A stretch of DNA of 64,000 nt from Pezizomycotina sp. ARF18 (taxonomy: Eukaryota; Ascomycota). This document shows, piece by piece, positions 27,076-39,550 of the stretch. The notes beneath the pieces were generated by a model. It had not been told where the DNA came from, ran no database searches, and saw only the letters and a program-made list of their open reading frames with translations. Where the stretch lies: assembly GCA_002224055.1 (NCBI GenBank), contig AZLU01000082.1:79141-143140 (forward strand), in the 5' to 3' direction. Each line of letters begins with the position of its first letter. Within the stretch, counting starts at the first letter, position 1. The position numbers and the translations under genes are program-made.

Positions 27076-29680
27076 AAATGGGGGGTGGTGTGGTTTTTTT
27101 TTTTTTTTTTGGTGTGGTGTATATAGGTATCCTACCTATATCATAGGAGTAGTGTATATTAGGATACTTAATAGATAATAAAACAATAAGTAATATAACA
27201 CAATAAAATTAATCAGCCCGTAATAGGGTTATCACCAGCAATGAGAAAATAGGAAAAAAGAACAATCAATACGTGATAATAATAAGTAACACTGGATAGA
27301 TGATATATAACGAAGAAGGAACACGAGAGAGAGAGAGAGAAAACGGGGGCCACGGCGGCGAATTGGACGACACCCCCCCCCAAAAAAAAAAAAAAAAAAA
27401 AAAAAAAAGAATCGAAAATTCGGCACTTGAACGAAGAAGAAAAGAAATATATAATAATAATAATAGAAATAATAATAATTAAATAATAAATAAATAAATA
27501 ATAAAATAAATCTGGTGTGGGTGAGAATTTATTATTTTAAAATGAACGGAGATTAAATATATATAGGTGCTCTTGAATCAGTAGTAGAAATAGTAGTCGT
27601 CGCTATCTAACTAGTATCAAAATAGGATAATAAGTATCACTCTCTTGTCAACCGTCGTTGATGTCGTCAGAAGAATTCAGAGAAGTCTCTAGAGAAGTAT
27701 ACTACAGCTGCCTAGCTATAGTATGCTTTGAAGCAATTCTATGATAATAAGAGGTTTAGTTAGAGAAGGGGGAAAAAAGATGAAATAAAATACTTAAATA
27801 TAATAATAATAATACGGTAGAATACATTTACAGTCGCTATTCCACGTACTATACATGCGTACAGTACATACGTATATACTTCTCCTACGCATGCGTACTT
27901 TTTTTTTTTTTATATAGTCTCAGCTTTTGAACGTACCGTGGAAACGTCTCATTCCTCGCCCAAATTATGCATCAAGAAATGCCCCTCTTTTTTTTTTCCC
28001 TCGCTCTTTTCTGGTGTGCGAGAGGACCAGCATGTATGTACACACTATTTTATAACTTTGAATACCACACCCCCTTGGCTGTTGTATATTGTTATATATG
28101 TGTATCATTGTTCTTCTCTCTGAAAAGGTAGGGAGTACTTGTATAGGAATTGGGGGCCTGGTGAAGTAACAGAATACAAAACCTTTTCCTTTCCAATTTT
28201 CTATCAATTGTCTCTCTTTTCTTCAAATTGGTTCTTTCTTTCAAAGCGGCGAGAATAATTTATATTATTTTATTTAACTCTATACTACAGCAACTGCTCA
28301 CTTTCTTGGATTGCTCTGTTTTAATTTGAAAAAATATATAATGTCTGAATTCTTCAATGACGAGCGAGAGCCTCCAAGGAATTTTTTTTTTATTTTTTTT
28401 TTTCTTTGGCTCCCTACCATCAGCTATATGAGTGTTACGGAGTACTAGTAGCAGAATATAGTAACTACTTGGTAGGGGTGTGTACATTCTGGGTAACAGA
28501 AACCGGGGCGGTATCGTGGTGCACTCCGTCCCAATAAAAAATAAAGGAAAGGAAAAAAAAAAAAAAAAAAAAAAAAAAACAAAGGAAGAAAAAGACGCAA
28601 GCAGGGAAAAAAAGCATCACTCGGTTATTGCTTCGCGCGAAATCGTAGCTCTTTGCAATCATGATACTTTATAGAAGTTATAACAAAAATTACTCTTATA
28701 TCTAATAATAATAAAATAATATATTTTATTATATTATATTAACAAATATTCTGGGTAAAAAAGCACGGAACAGTGATTGCTGCTGAAATTAACGAACGAG
28801 AAATACTCAATTTTAGAGCTCTTCCTCTTAATAAAGAAGACGGCGGACAGCCTTCTAATTTATTGCTTATTTTCGTTGTTCGTTCGTGCATTCGCGCGGT
28901 CTTCCCCCTCTCCTTTTTTGTCTCCTATTAAGCCTTCTCGCTCGCGCTCGTATTACCTCTGGACCTCCCTCATACTATCGCGCGACAGACAAATTGCATA
29001 AAATTGAAACTGGTGACTATTTGAGATCGTCACTTATATTGTTCTGTGTTCCTGTGCAAAGGAAAAAACAGTTAGAGTAAATTTAAATATATTATTATCT
29101 GTGTAAATAAAACAATACTGGCGATAAACACCGCTATAGTATACCAAGAAATTTTTCATCTTAACTTTGGCATCGATCAATTGCAGGCTAAGTCTTTCAA
29201 AGTTATGAGTTTAAAATCAAGGCAAATTGCAATCACAAACACTACTCTTCATACTTATTCTCCGCAGGTCCTGGCTGTATATACGTACGTACTTTTGAAC
29301 TTTCGTGGATACCACTTTTTTTTTTTTTTTTTTTTTTTCTTTTTTTCTTTTTTTTTTTTTAACTTTATCATCATCTCATTGGTGCAGTTTTCGTTAATTT
29401 CCTACTTTCCGTTTTCAAATTCTCCTTTCGGGTTTTCTCAGATCTAGAACGAGTTCTATACTCTTGAGGGCTCTTCTTGAAAGAAAAAAGCGAGTATCAT
29501 TCCTTTTTTACTTAGGTCCTCTCCGCTCCTTCAGCAACATGTTGGATATTGATAAACGAAGGGCGATTGAAATCTAACTTGCTTGTACAGGAGTACCAAG
29601 TAGACAATAGGCTGAGAAAATTGACAGAATGCAATCAATCGATACTATACGAATTTTATTATTCCGTGTACTTCTGGAGG

Positions 29681-29713
<33 letters not shown>

Positions 29714-30926
29714 AGTTCAACGTGAATGGACTCTTTTTCCAAAAAAGATAAGGTAGGTGATATGATGGGCATGTAAGGATACGAAATAATTGCTGCTTAT
29801 TATTATCTACAGGCTTGATCCCGCACATGGCCGATTTTTTTTCGTTTTTACACTTCTGCCGTCAGACCGAACAACGAAACTGGGCACAACGCAAGGAAGG
29901 GAAAAAAAAAATTCTTCAGCTCGAAGAACAGGAAATCCCCGACCCGTTTTTTTCCTCTCCCAAGTATTATTTATTATTAATTATCATACTACTTATTTTA
30001 CGTAAAGTGTGGCCTGCATCCTACCAACTAAGTATAATAATTTAGCTACACCACTTGCTTGCAATTGTGTAGCAAACCAAACAGTAATATTAAACGACGC
30101 AGAGGCCCTCGCCGTAGATAGGGCTAAATTGGAGACAATTGGCAGCTGGGTCTCGGATTATTGTTATTACAAAGATACGTACTTCACTGACTTTGCTTTG
30201 CATGTTGACTTATACAGAGAGCGAGAGAGCACTCCGCGCTCCCGGATTTATATCGCCTTTCTCTTCGGATATTTATACTACTAGGAAGAGGTAGAAGTAA
30301 AAGTTCCCAGGCGCTGGCGACCATGTTGAATCAAGGCTACCAGGTAAGCTATTAGCTGGCAATATCACACCTTGACAGGTGTTTTGCGCATATACGCCTG
30401 GCCTCGATCCCTTCCTTCGGGAGCGATTGGACTGAACAACACGACCATCAATAAATATTTATAAAAAAAAAAAAAAAGGCAAGAAAATCGATCAATTGAA
30501 AGTGAGAAAAGAGGGTTTGATGCAGGCAATGAATGAGGGAGATTATACTCCCATTTCTTAACATTTAAACGTTTCATTTCATTTCTTCTACGAAACCTAC
30601 ACTAAAAAACAAAGCCCCTCTGTGAAAAGAAAGACTTCCCTACCTACTTCTTGCGAAAGAAGCTCTCTACCCGGAAGTTCAGAAGAGAAAGTAAACTCAG
30701 AACTACTCGGGATCTCCCAAGTGGTTCTAGTTGCTTTTCCTTTTATCCTTCGTACCGCAGAGTTAATGCACTGGGTAACTTGGTTCGGAAAATTGCCTTG
30801 AACGGGACGCAGAGAAGAGAACTTAAGAAACCTGAGGGCCAGGCCAAAAAAAAGAAAAAAAAAAGGAGAAGAATCAGCAGCCATCCATCTAGAATACACC
30901 CTCAGCTTTCCTTTCACCCCGCCACG

Positions 30927-30959
<33 letters not shown>

Positions 30960-31769
30960 GAAAGAAAGAAAAAATATTACATTGGTTAATCGAAATGATT
31001 GATCAATTCATGGTTCTGCTGTTCGCGGTTGTTCCCACGCGATTGATCACAATTAAATATTATCTTTTTTTTTTTTTTTTTCAGGAGAGTTGACCGGCAC
31101 TACTTCTTAGCAGCAATTGAATTATTACTGCAATTATTACTGTTATCGATTTGATTTGATTGGGTCTTAACGTCCTTTGCGTTTGCGCACAGTATATATA
31201 TAACCCCACGACTTACTTGCTGTAAATCATATTATTATAATCACCTAGAATTGATTAATATTATAATAAAATACCGTTTCCCATTCGCACCGTTTCATCC
31301 GAAAAATACGCTCTTCCGCTTTTTTCTCGGTTCCCACTTCCGAAGCATGCAAAAGGATATACCGTAACCTATTTTTCCAAATTTGAGATATATCCTCGTT
31401 TGGGTGGCTTAAAGACCCTTTTTATCAATGAATAATATTATTATTTCCTAGTATTTTATAGGATAAACTACATTCCTCGATAGCATCCTCTCAAATATCC
31501 CTATCGATATGAAATCGTCATTCGTGTTGATTACTTTTTTTTATCTCCATAGTGATTACCCATGTGCCCATATTGAGAAGATGCCACTACTAATCAGGTT
31601 CTACTTTTATCCGCCAAATGTAATTATGTAGATGCCTTACTTTTTATATTAGTTTCTTCCAATGGTAAAAAAATCCAACAGGACAAACCCGCCTTTACAT
31701 GCGCGTACCTTGCAGTATTGGTCATGGATAGGGAGCCGGATCTGTTCCCGTGTTCCCCAAGGTGTTTAA

Positions 31770-31972
31770 CCATCTTTTTTTATTTAGTTTTTTATTTTAT
31801 TTATTTTTATTTATTTTTATTTTATTTTTATTTTTATTTATTTTTTTTTTTTATTTTTATTTTATTTTATTTATTTATTTATTTTTGCACAAACTTTTTT
31901 TTCTTTCTTTCAAAGCTCGAAAATAAATAAATAAATAAATAAATAATAAATAAATAAATAAATAAAAATAAA
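31770..31972. repeat. (TTTA)/(TTTTA)n and (AAAT)n low-complexity array
   Basis: A T-rich array with interspersed A at 4-6 base spacing (31770-31885) is followed 35 bases later by AAAT/AAATA units (31922-31972), close to its reverse complement. The pair could form an imperfect hairpin. Confidence 0.75.
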
Positions 31973-34423
31973 AACCCATCCCTGTTCGACTATAAATGAC
32001 ATCGGTCAAATATATATATATCACAATTACTATCTAGGTAGATACCAAATATATAGCTGATTTGGGGATTGTTGCGTTACTATTACTGTTACTTCGACAA
32101 CAACAGGTGAAAAAAACAAAAGGATTACTCAGAATCCCTTTTCAGAATCAGGGCCATTTCACAAAATGTCTCTGTTTTTCCTGGTTAAGTGAAGAAGACA
32201 CCACATTTTTACAACTGGAAGAGAGGTCCAAATGCCTTCCTTTGAAACTACGCCACGATCTTTCGAAATTTTACGCGCGATCGAGGCTTTCCCTTATTCC
32301 TTTTACCTCAAAAATTGACAACGAAAAAAAAAAAAAAAAAAAAAAAAAAAACAGACGGATGCTATTCGTTCGGAACGAGGCGAGTAGAAACAACTTTCCC
32401 TTTCACGCGGTTCGTCTTGTAGTAGGAAAAGGCTAGTACGAGCAAGCCCTCCACTTACTCCCTCTAATATATTCATCCAGAATGACCTCTTTTTTTTAGC
32501 TTTGCCGCCAAGGAAAAAAATACGAAGGGCTATTTCTCTGACTGCCAAACTTCCCGGAGGTTTGGTCAATAATGTCTACGGAGTATCGTCCTTCCATAAT
32601 CAGGTATTTTATTACTAGTATATATATATATATATAATAGGACGGCAACAAACCACGACGGAAATGGGAAGGAGTTTTCCTCCCTTTTAAGTTTTCAACC
32701 CCACGAAAGTATGTATATGTTAAGGAGTTACGTAGATAATACTTAAATTAATATATGAGCCGGATAATTATTGTTGTTATTACTGTTAAAGCAGCGTGGC
32801 TCACGGAGATATATATATATATATATATATATTACAGCTTTCTATTCTAATAGAGCTTATAGAGTCGAGATCACGTTTTACAAGAGCAGGCACCCTCTAC
32901 TAGTAAATAGAACATTGCTGCTATATATATATACTTAAGTATACATATTTAGTATATGCGCCTTTAAAAAAAATAATAAGAGAAAGAAATAAATGGAAAC
33001 AAATGTAGTCAAAACAATTGAAGCGATATCAAGCTAGTATTTTACATCTCGATGAAAACTCACGAAAATTGACACCACCATCATCTCATGATCCGACTAA
33101 AAGTATATATATAATTTACCAACAGTCCACGTTAATCCTTTCGGATCACTGTTCGAGGTTCTTCTCACATAGGCTACGAAATTCTTATAGGGTCTTTCTT
33201 TTTTTTTTTTTTTTTTCCCTCATCTAAGTATTCGCTGGTAATTCGAGAGTTCTTCGGGGGAGGCTCGAGCTCCTTGCTACGTATGAATCGCGCGAACATA
33301 CGAACGAACGACGGATGGAGTTCAAATAGCCTCGAATGAGCATGTAACTCCGGCTCTCCCGTCCCGCTCATATCATATATGACGCTGTGGGGTTCCTTTT
33401 TTTTTTTTTTTTTTTTTTTTCCTTTTCACGAAGCTCGATCAATAGAAAATTGTCGGGGAATATGGATTGCCGTTTCTTCTTTCCATCCTTTCAAGAATAT
33501 CACATATATAAGCCCAAAACGGGAAATAATGACATGGAGCAGCAGTCTCGAAAAAGCTCGAAATACTATTATTTCAAATTAAAAAAAAAAATTACTTAAA
33601 TTGAGGCATTTGTAGAAAGTATGACAATATGATAATAGTATATAATATACACGCGCAAACAACTTTCAACTCTGAAACCATCGAGGGATACCGGGCAAGA
33701 AGGGGGAAAAATTGAGGAAGTAAACGGAAGTGGGTTTTGGAAATGGCAGAGGCATCGTCTTCCTCCATCTACACACAGTATTAAGAAATGTACTAAGTGA
33801 AGGGAAGATTAGAAAAAAAAAGTAGTTTATATACGGTCAGCTATCAGACAGATGGATCAGAACTAAGGAACTGAAAGGGAGGGAAGAAGAATACAACGAT
33901 GCGCGACGGGTTTTCGAACATCGAACCAAAACAGAAAGGGATTCTTTTGGGCATGCGGTGAACAAAACAATATATAAGGGAATGTTTTACAAAGAGAGCA
34001 TATGAGAATCGTGGATGGGCGTTCAAAAAAAGAAGAGAAAATAAGAGAGAAAAGAAGAAACTAAACAAAGAAGATTTAGAGAATAGGAAAAGGACAAGAA
34101 GATGAAAAGAGAAAGGAAAATTGTACACAAAGGAGATAGTAGCCGCTTGTTGAAATGAGGTTCCGTGGAAAGAGACAACCTGGAAGATAAAATGAGGATT
34201 CCAGGTTCATTCAATATCTGTAATAAGACCCGATAGATATAGAGGGAATATATTTTTGACAAGTGAATCAGAGGAAGGAAATGAATACAGGAAGAGGGAA
34301 CGAATTTTTTTAGGAGGATTATGTTTAAGCGTACGATTAAAATTTGACACTGGAAATTTTGAACAAGATATGGACTTATAAAAAGATGCGCTAAAGCGCG
34401 CTTAGGAGAAAAAATGAATCAAG

Positions 34424-35977
34424 AATGCTTCAAAACGGTCGTCCTACAATCGTTTGCCTGGTACCAATGCGTAAGCACGGTAAGCGCCGCGACGAATACA
34501 ATGACGATTGCCAGGACCCATAGGGACCTTTGAGCTAGGAGGCGGCGAACGTATGGTTCTTTGATCTGCATAAAGGACATGAATGTATATTCGCTGTATC
34601 CAACTAATGCAAGGATGGGGTCAAGGAGTATTGATGTGCCGCTATACAGTACACGCCTATGCTGAAAGGTAGAATTAACTAAGCGGGAGGGAAACATAAA
34701 CGAAATTAGCATTGATGTGTCCACATGGAAATTTCGAGATTGATAAGATGTTTAGATAGAACCCAGTCAAAAAAAAAATACAAAGACCGGAAGTAAACTC
34801 ACCCAGAGTCTCTTTGTTTTGGTTGGATATCGAGGAATATAGGCAGAACCCTGCCCAGAATCACCGAACATGGCGAGGAGACCGACTATTAGTCTGGCAA
34901 GGGAAGAAGGAGGAACCAAGTTGCCAGGGCCTTCGCTCTAAGAAATCCGGGGAAAGCGTCGCGTTCCATCGCTTGAAAGACGTAGTCCTTAGCTTCGTCG
35001 AAGACTCGGGATCGTCGCGGCCGTCCACTTCGATAGCGTGCGAGATGGCCGCAGGATCTGCTCTGGTAGGACAATTTCGCGCTCGGCACCGCGAAGAAGA
35101 TATGTATAGAGTATCTTCTCGGCGGACGCTTTTATATCAGCTCTGGCAACGGAGCCGTGACCGGGGAGCCCGAGGATGGGTGATCCGGCGTAGACAGAAA
35201 TGACGGCCGCGGCCGGTCCCGAATGAGCCCTTCCTACGTTCCCGCTGCCGTCCCGCCACTGCCGAAGCGATTGATACGTTCGTCGGGGCCGAACCTCGCG
35301 TTGAGACTGGTCCTCCTGAGAAATTGGGAAAGCCGTTGGTCTGTGTTCTTCTCTTCAAACGCAGCGTCGTCGGTTTCCCGCAACAGGTCCGCAGAGTGAA
35401 GTTCCGCAGCATGTCGTGAGGATCGTTTGCTTCCGGATTTGTCAAGTCGGGCGTGGAGACGAGGACAGACGACGGAGTTCCCTGACATAATGTCGGCAGA
35501 GGACATGTGTTGAGCGACATCGAGCCTATTGTGTTGAGAGACGAACGACATTAACGAACTTATTTCACCCCATTCTTCAGCTTGATCCGTAAAAAAAAAA
35601 AAAAAAAAAAAAATTCTCTAGGCCCTCTAGCCACTAATCCTTCTTCCTTCATTCATAACCCGGAGGGGCGAACTTCTCTCGATTTCCATCCTTTCTTTCC
35701 ATCCTCCCCTTCGCTCCTCAACGCGTGCCCCATCTATACCCTTTTCGCCGTCCCACTAACGCACCCTGGGTCCCTTATGAAAAATAAGGAGAAAAATAAA
35801 AGGAAAGGATATGAATAGTATTCATCCACTCTTACCAGAAGTCCAAGTAATCCACAGACCGCTGCTGACTCTCATATAAATGTAGAACGAAAAGAGATCG
35901 ACTGGAGGTTTCGTCCGCCTGCTCAGAACTTCGAAGAGAGTCGGTAACCGATTTCGCGCCGGCAAGTCTGTCGCCAT
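34424..35977 (-). CDS. rax1: Rax1-like bud-site/polarity protein with RGS-like domain and C-terminal membrane helices
   Basis: Rax1 is a membrane protein that marks cell poles with Rax2 in yeast. Seen on the minus strand: start at 35977 (MATDLPARNRLPTLFEVLSR), then KPPVDLFSFYIYMR, SVDYLDFW and a GTAAGA donor. LDVAQHMS and SVLVSTPDLTNPEANDPHDM follow, then a Gly/Pro/Ser/Arg linker. The later half of the RGS-like domain reads FDEAKDYVFQAMERDAFPGF and LRAKALGN. The C-terminal part reads DPILALVGYSEYTFMSFMQI and KEPYVRRLLAQRSLW, then a hydrophobic helix VLAIVIVFVAALTVL near the end. Several one-base slips are needed between pieces, especially at 34850-34950. Order and spacing match fungal Rax1 homologues well. 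The stop is approximate. Confidence 0.8.
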
Positions 35978-37149
35978 TTTATTCAATCTTTTATTTCCTT
36001 TTTTTAATCCTCTTTCTCCGTCGAAGGTGAACTATCTTTATTTATCTTATCCCTATCGAATGTCGTCCAAGCGCCCAAGTGCTTATTATTTCTTCCCAGC
36101 TACTATCGAGAAATTCCCCCAATATCCAGAGGCGTAGCCTCGTTCACTATCGAAACCCACGTCAAGGAACCTACGATCGCTTTAGGTGGTTTTGCCTGTC
36201 GTGCTCGTCGACCAGCGATTGGACAGGTGTGTCGATCCCGAAGGGAGGGGAGACGAAAGATGGTCGAAAAAGGGGGAAGACGATGGCTTAGCGATTCGAC
36301 GTCCTGTCGTCCGATTTCCGGCGGCCGTTCTGCACGTCGTGGCGATAATGTTGGCGATGAGGTTGATGTTGATGGAAGCGATGGAATAGGTGCATCACAG
36401 GTACGTAAAGGAGTTGAGAAGAATTTGTTGCATCCCTATTCTATTTTATTTCATTTATTTATTTATTTTTTTCCGTTCTTCCCTCGAATAATTTTTTTTT
36501 TTACCCTCTCTTGGTCTAAGTAAGTTAAGGTGGTAGGTAATATATATATTACTTTCAGGGGCCGCCAAGGGAAAAAAAAAAAAAGAGTGAAGGAAAGGGA
36601 AAGGAAATTGGGAATTCCTCAACGCCGCAACACCGGCCAAATCAGGAGGGGAGTGTTAGAGGATAGTTATAAAATGTAACCAACCAATTAAATTAGTAAA
36701 AAGGAATTATTATTATTTATCTAATCTTTGAGACGAAGACGGAATAATAATATCTAAGCAGATTAAAATTAGCAGCAGGAGACGTAGTCTTTTTTTTTTT
36801 CCGGGTCGCAAAAGATATAGGTGGTATATATATAAGTATCCAAGTGTGCACTGCTACACGATCCACAAATCAAAAATCCAGAATACATTTATTAAATAAT
36901 TGTTTGGCATTACTTGTTCGATACGGATAATGATAGCTTAGTTATCACAAACGTTGGAGATCTTGTTAATAACGAGTTGTAATCTGTGGTGATAGTAGTA
37001 TTAATATTAATGATCGTACTCTCAGATAAATAAATGGCTCGAATACGTCCAGCTACTTATCTTGGTGTCATCGATCTAAAGACTGCCGCAAAGCGCAACC
37101 CCGGAATAAGGTCCACGTACTACAAAAACAATGAACGACGAACTTTGAA
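35978..37149. other. Spacer between Rax1 start and Rmd1 end
   Basis: Contains the Rax1 promoter. A GC-richer stretch at about 36100-36400 opens short frames on the plus strand but shows no family motif. There is a T-rich tract at 36435-36502 and an A run at 36571-36584. Confidence 0.5.
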
Positions 37150-39550
37150 TTATTCAATATCAAATATCGCAGATTTTGGTCGAAAAATGAACGCACTAAT
37201 TAGAAGTGGATTCCTCGAACAAACAGGCTCGAGACAGGCAAAAAAGAATAACAGCACCATGCAAGCAAAATCATTGCAAGAGTTAACCAACAAAAACAAC
37301 TGTAAGCCTGGAAGACATGGAAAATCAAAAACAAAAAAAAAAGAATAACGACGACAACAACTGAGAGAATAACCGATACTCCGTTTATGCTTTTCCTTTA
37401 AGTATGCTAAACGCAACGTTACCTCACCAAGGGTGACAAAGATAGAGAGATAATAAGTATAATAATAATCCACGTGATACCTAAACGATTGAGAAAAATT
37501 AGAATGAATTACTTGTGGTCAAACACCAAAAAAAAAAAAAAAAATCAATACACTGCCGAATTATAGGATGGTGTGAACATACGTGACATATTGTGTCCGC
37601 GATGGAATCAGCCAATATTGCCGTAAGGTCGAGGAACACCCGCACTTCTCGTTAACTACGAGAACTCGCTGTTTGATTTCCAGATATTCTCGGACGGCCA
37701 TGTAAAGGGATGCAACGCCGGTTCAGCTACCGCAAAAACGTGTTAGTAACCTAGGTCGAAAGAGTTTCTGAGGTTGGAACAATTTCGTTGTAACTTACAA
37801 TCCCAAAAGAATTCCGGCGTATCAAGGGTATTGCTTGCTAAAAAGAAAGTTTCGAGTTCGTTAGTACTGTTTCTGAAAGGAAAAAGGGTCTAATTGAGCA
37901 CAGTAAAAGAGAAAACGTACACAAATTGACATCCACTCTTAGCTTGAATAACTTCCCACTCATTCTAAGGACTTCCTCGCGCTTCATACCAAGCGTGCCC
38001 GTTAGTGCAAGATGTCTCGGAATATGTTCGACTTCTCGCATTGTCATGGCCATCCGCTCCTCGAACATGCTGAGCTTGGTGCTTTGCGCATAGCATGGAC
38101 ATTGCAAGTTTTATCATGTGGTCGCCAGACCGCAGCGTTATCATGTCGTTGTATATCTTTCGATAGTTCAGGTTAGCGAGTCTGCGGGAATGATGTTGAT
38201 ACATGCTGTAGTACATTGGAAATCTTCTTACCCTAGGTTTCGTAGTTTTCGGGGAATATTCGAAATGGAACTCTTCACTCTCGTATTCATCCTCTTTCAT
38301 CGGCTGCAGGAGCAACGGGTTCCCAGCGGCGTGACGGCGAACGTTAAGTCTGCCAATATATCCCTTTCTTGTCTCTCCGTAAAGTTCCAAAAAACAACCA
38401 CACCGTATGAGAACAGGAACATTTCCGCAAAGGCCATGACGTCGTATCGTCAGGTAGCTCTGGTGACATTGACGTGTGAGATGTTCTCCTCTCCGGTCGG
38501 TGTTGGGCTGTATATCAGGTCTTCGCCATCCCGTGAACTATCACCCGGACCGTAACCCTGCTGTCTACTATCCTCGTCGCCTACCATCTCTCCATCGTCA
38601 CCGCCATACCCTCCGCCGCCCCTCTCTGACGAGGAGGTTTGGAAGTATTCCTCGTGATAATCCTCCGCTCGCTCCTTTCAATCTGCGCATCCAACACCGT
38701 TTGCCACCGGGGCTCTTCAGCGCGGGGCTGCTCTTCACTCTGTTGCCTTCATTCCGGGCAAAAGCGGCAAATGATACGCAGCGTACAGGCATTCGTCGTA
38801 GAGTTTCGTTCGAGCGCGGTGCTGTTCTCGCAAAAAGTCGACACGGCCTGCAGTCTGTAGGCATTGGCGGTACAGAACGCTGAAACCCGAGAAGCTTTTC
38901 TGCCCTGCGGCTTTTAGGCAACCGTTCGGCATAAGACTTTCTGGGGCAGAATCGGGCTGGCCTCGGATCTCTGCAACTCTTCATCGTCCCTCAGAGGGCC
39001 GCATTGTTGTCGTCGTCAAAATCCCACCCTTCGGCGGTGTCTGTGCTTCCTCCGGGTCGGGTAGGAGGACCAATTTTTCGGTGATCTTGCTAGACCGAAC
39101 AGGAATATTGGTTTGGCCAACGAGTTTGGTGTTCTTGAGGCTAGTATCGCTGGACGGCGCGACTGTTGGATATTTAATAACGGATTTCGTCTCGAAGTCG
39201 GTAAGGGGTTACGCTGTAAGGCGCTGGGATCTCGCTGCTCGAGGAGAGGACATTGTCAACGCTAACGAATCGTATCGATGATTTCCTTAGACTTTCTGGC
39301 CGCAGTCGCTGATCTCGGAATCGGTAACCTATAAGCAAAATAATGAGATATCCATTCTTTCTCTTCAGTTTTGTTGCATTTTATTTTATCTTGTTTTGTT
39401 TTATTTAGTTCTTTCCTGATGATTTAATCGGTAAAAAGAAATTATCATCCTGGTGGCTAGAAAGGGGTGAAGATGTCATCGGGGGATCCCACTTACCAGC
39501 ACCGTCGGCCGGCGTTTTGTATTCGAAGGCCTCAAAGGAGCAGAAGCCAT
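37150..39550 (-). CDS. Rmd1/DUF155-family protein (sporulation RMD1-like, mitochondrial RMND1 relatives)
   Basis: DUF155 proteins include yeast Rmd1, needed for meiotic division and sporulation, and mitochondrial RMND1 relatives. Seen on the minus strand: a short first exon MASAPLRPSNTKRRPTVL with a GTAAGT donor; VRSSKITEKLVLLPDPEEAQ near 39090; AYRLQAVSTF and LYDECLYAAYHLPLLPG (38730-38870) then PGGK. Next come EEFHFEYSP near 38260, IYNDMITLRSGDHMIKLA and SMFEERMAMTMREVEHIPRH near 38040-38170, then LALTGTLGMKREEVLRMSGK, LFKLRVDVNL, REYLEIKQRVLVVNEKCG, and DLTAILADSIADT. A last exon gives ITWIIIILII and LSIFVTLGEVTLRLA, the C-terminal membrane helix typical of the family. The family is clear. 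Exact ends are uncertain because of slips and several introns. Confidence 0.8.

Larger units (their letters stand above)
25706..34418. other. Gene-poor stretch of about 8.7 kb
   Basis: No conserved protein seen on either strand. It consists of AT-rich sequence, long purine-rich stretches on the plus strand (about 26480-27070 and 33680-34420), many A/T homopolymers (for example 27378-27406, 28552-28579, 29312-29338, 29682-29712, 32322-32351, 33397-33420), TA dinucleotide runs and TTTA/AAAT arrays. One GC-richer island at about 26020-26200 may be coding. Frames here encode mostly Phe, Lys or Glu runs and look spurious. Confidence 0.6.

Noticed and set aside
31770-31972. CRISPR-like or satellite array
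   Set aside because: Units of 4-6 bases without spacers; this is an AT microsatellite, and CRISPR is not expected in a fungal nuclear genome.
34814-35203. 129-residue plus-strand frame
   Set aside because: It lies antisense to the Rax1 RGS-like coding region, whose minus-strand reading has clear family motifs.
37034-37348. 104-residue plus-strand frame starting MARIRPATYLGV
   Set aside because: It overlaps antisense the last part of the Rmd1 gene, ends in Lys runs, and shows no recognisable domain.
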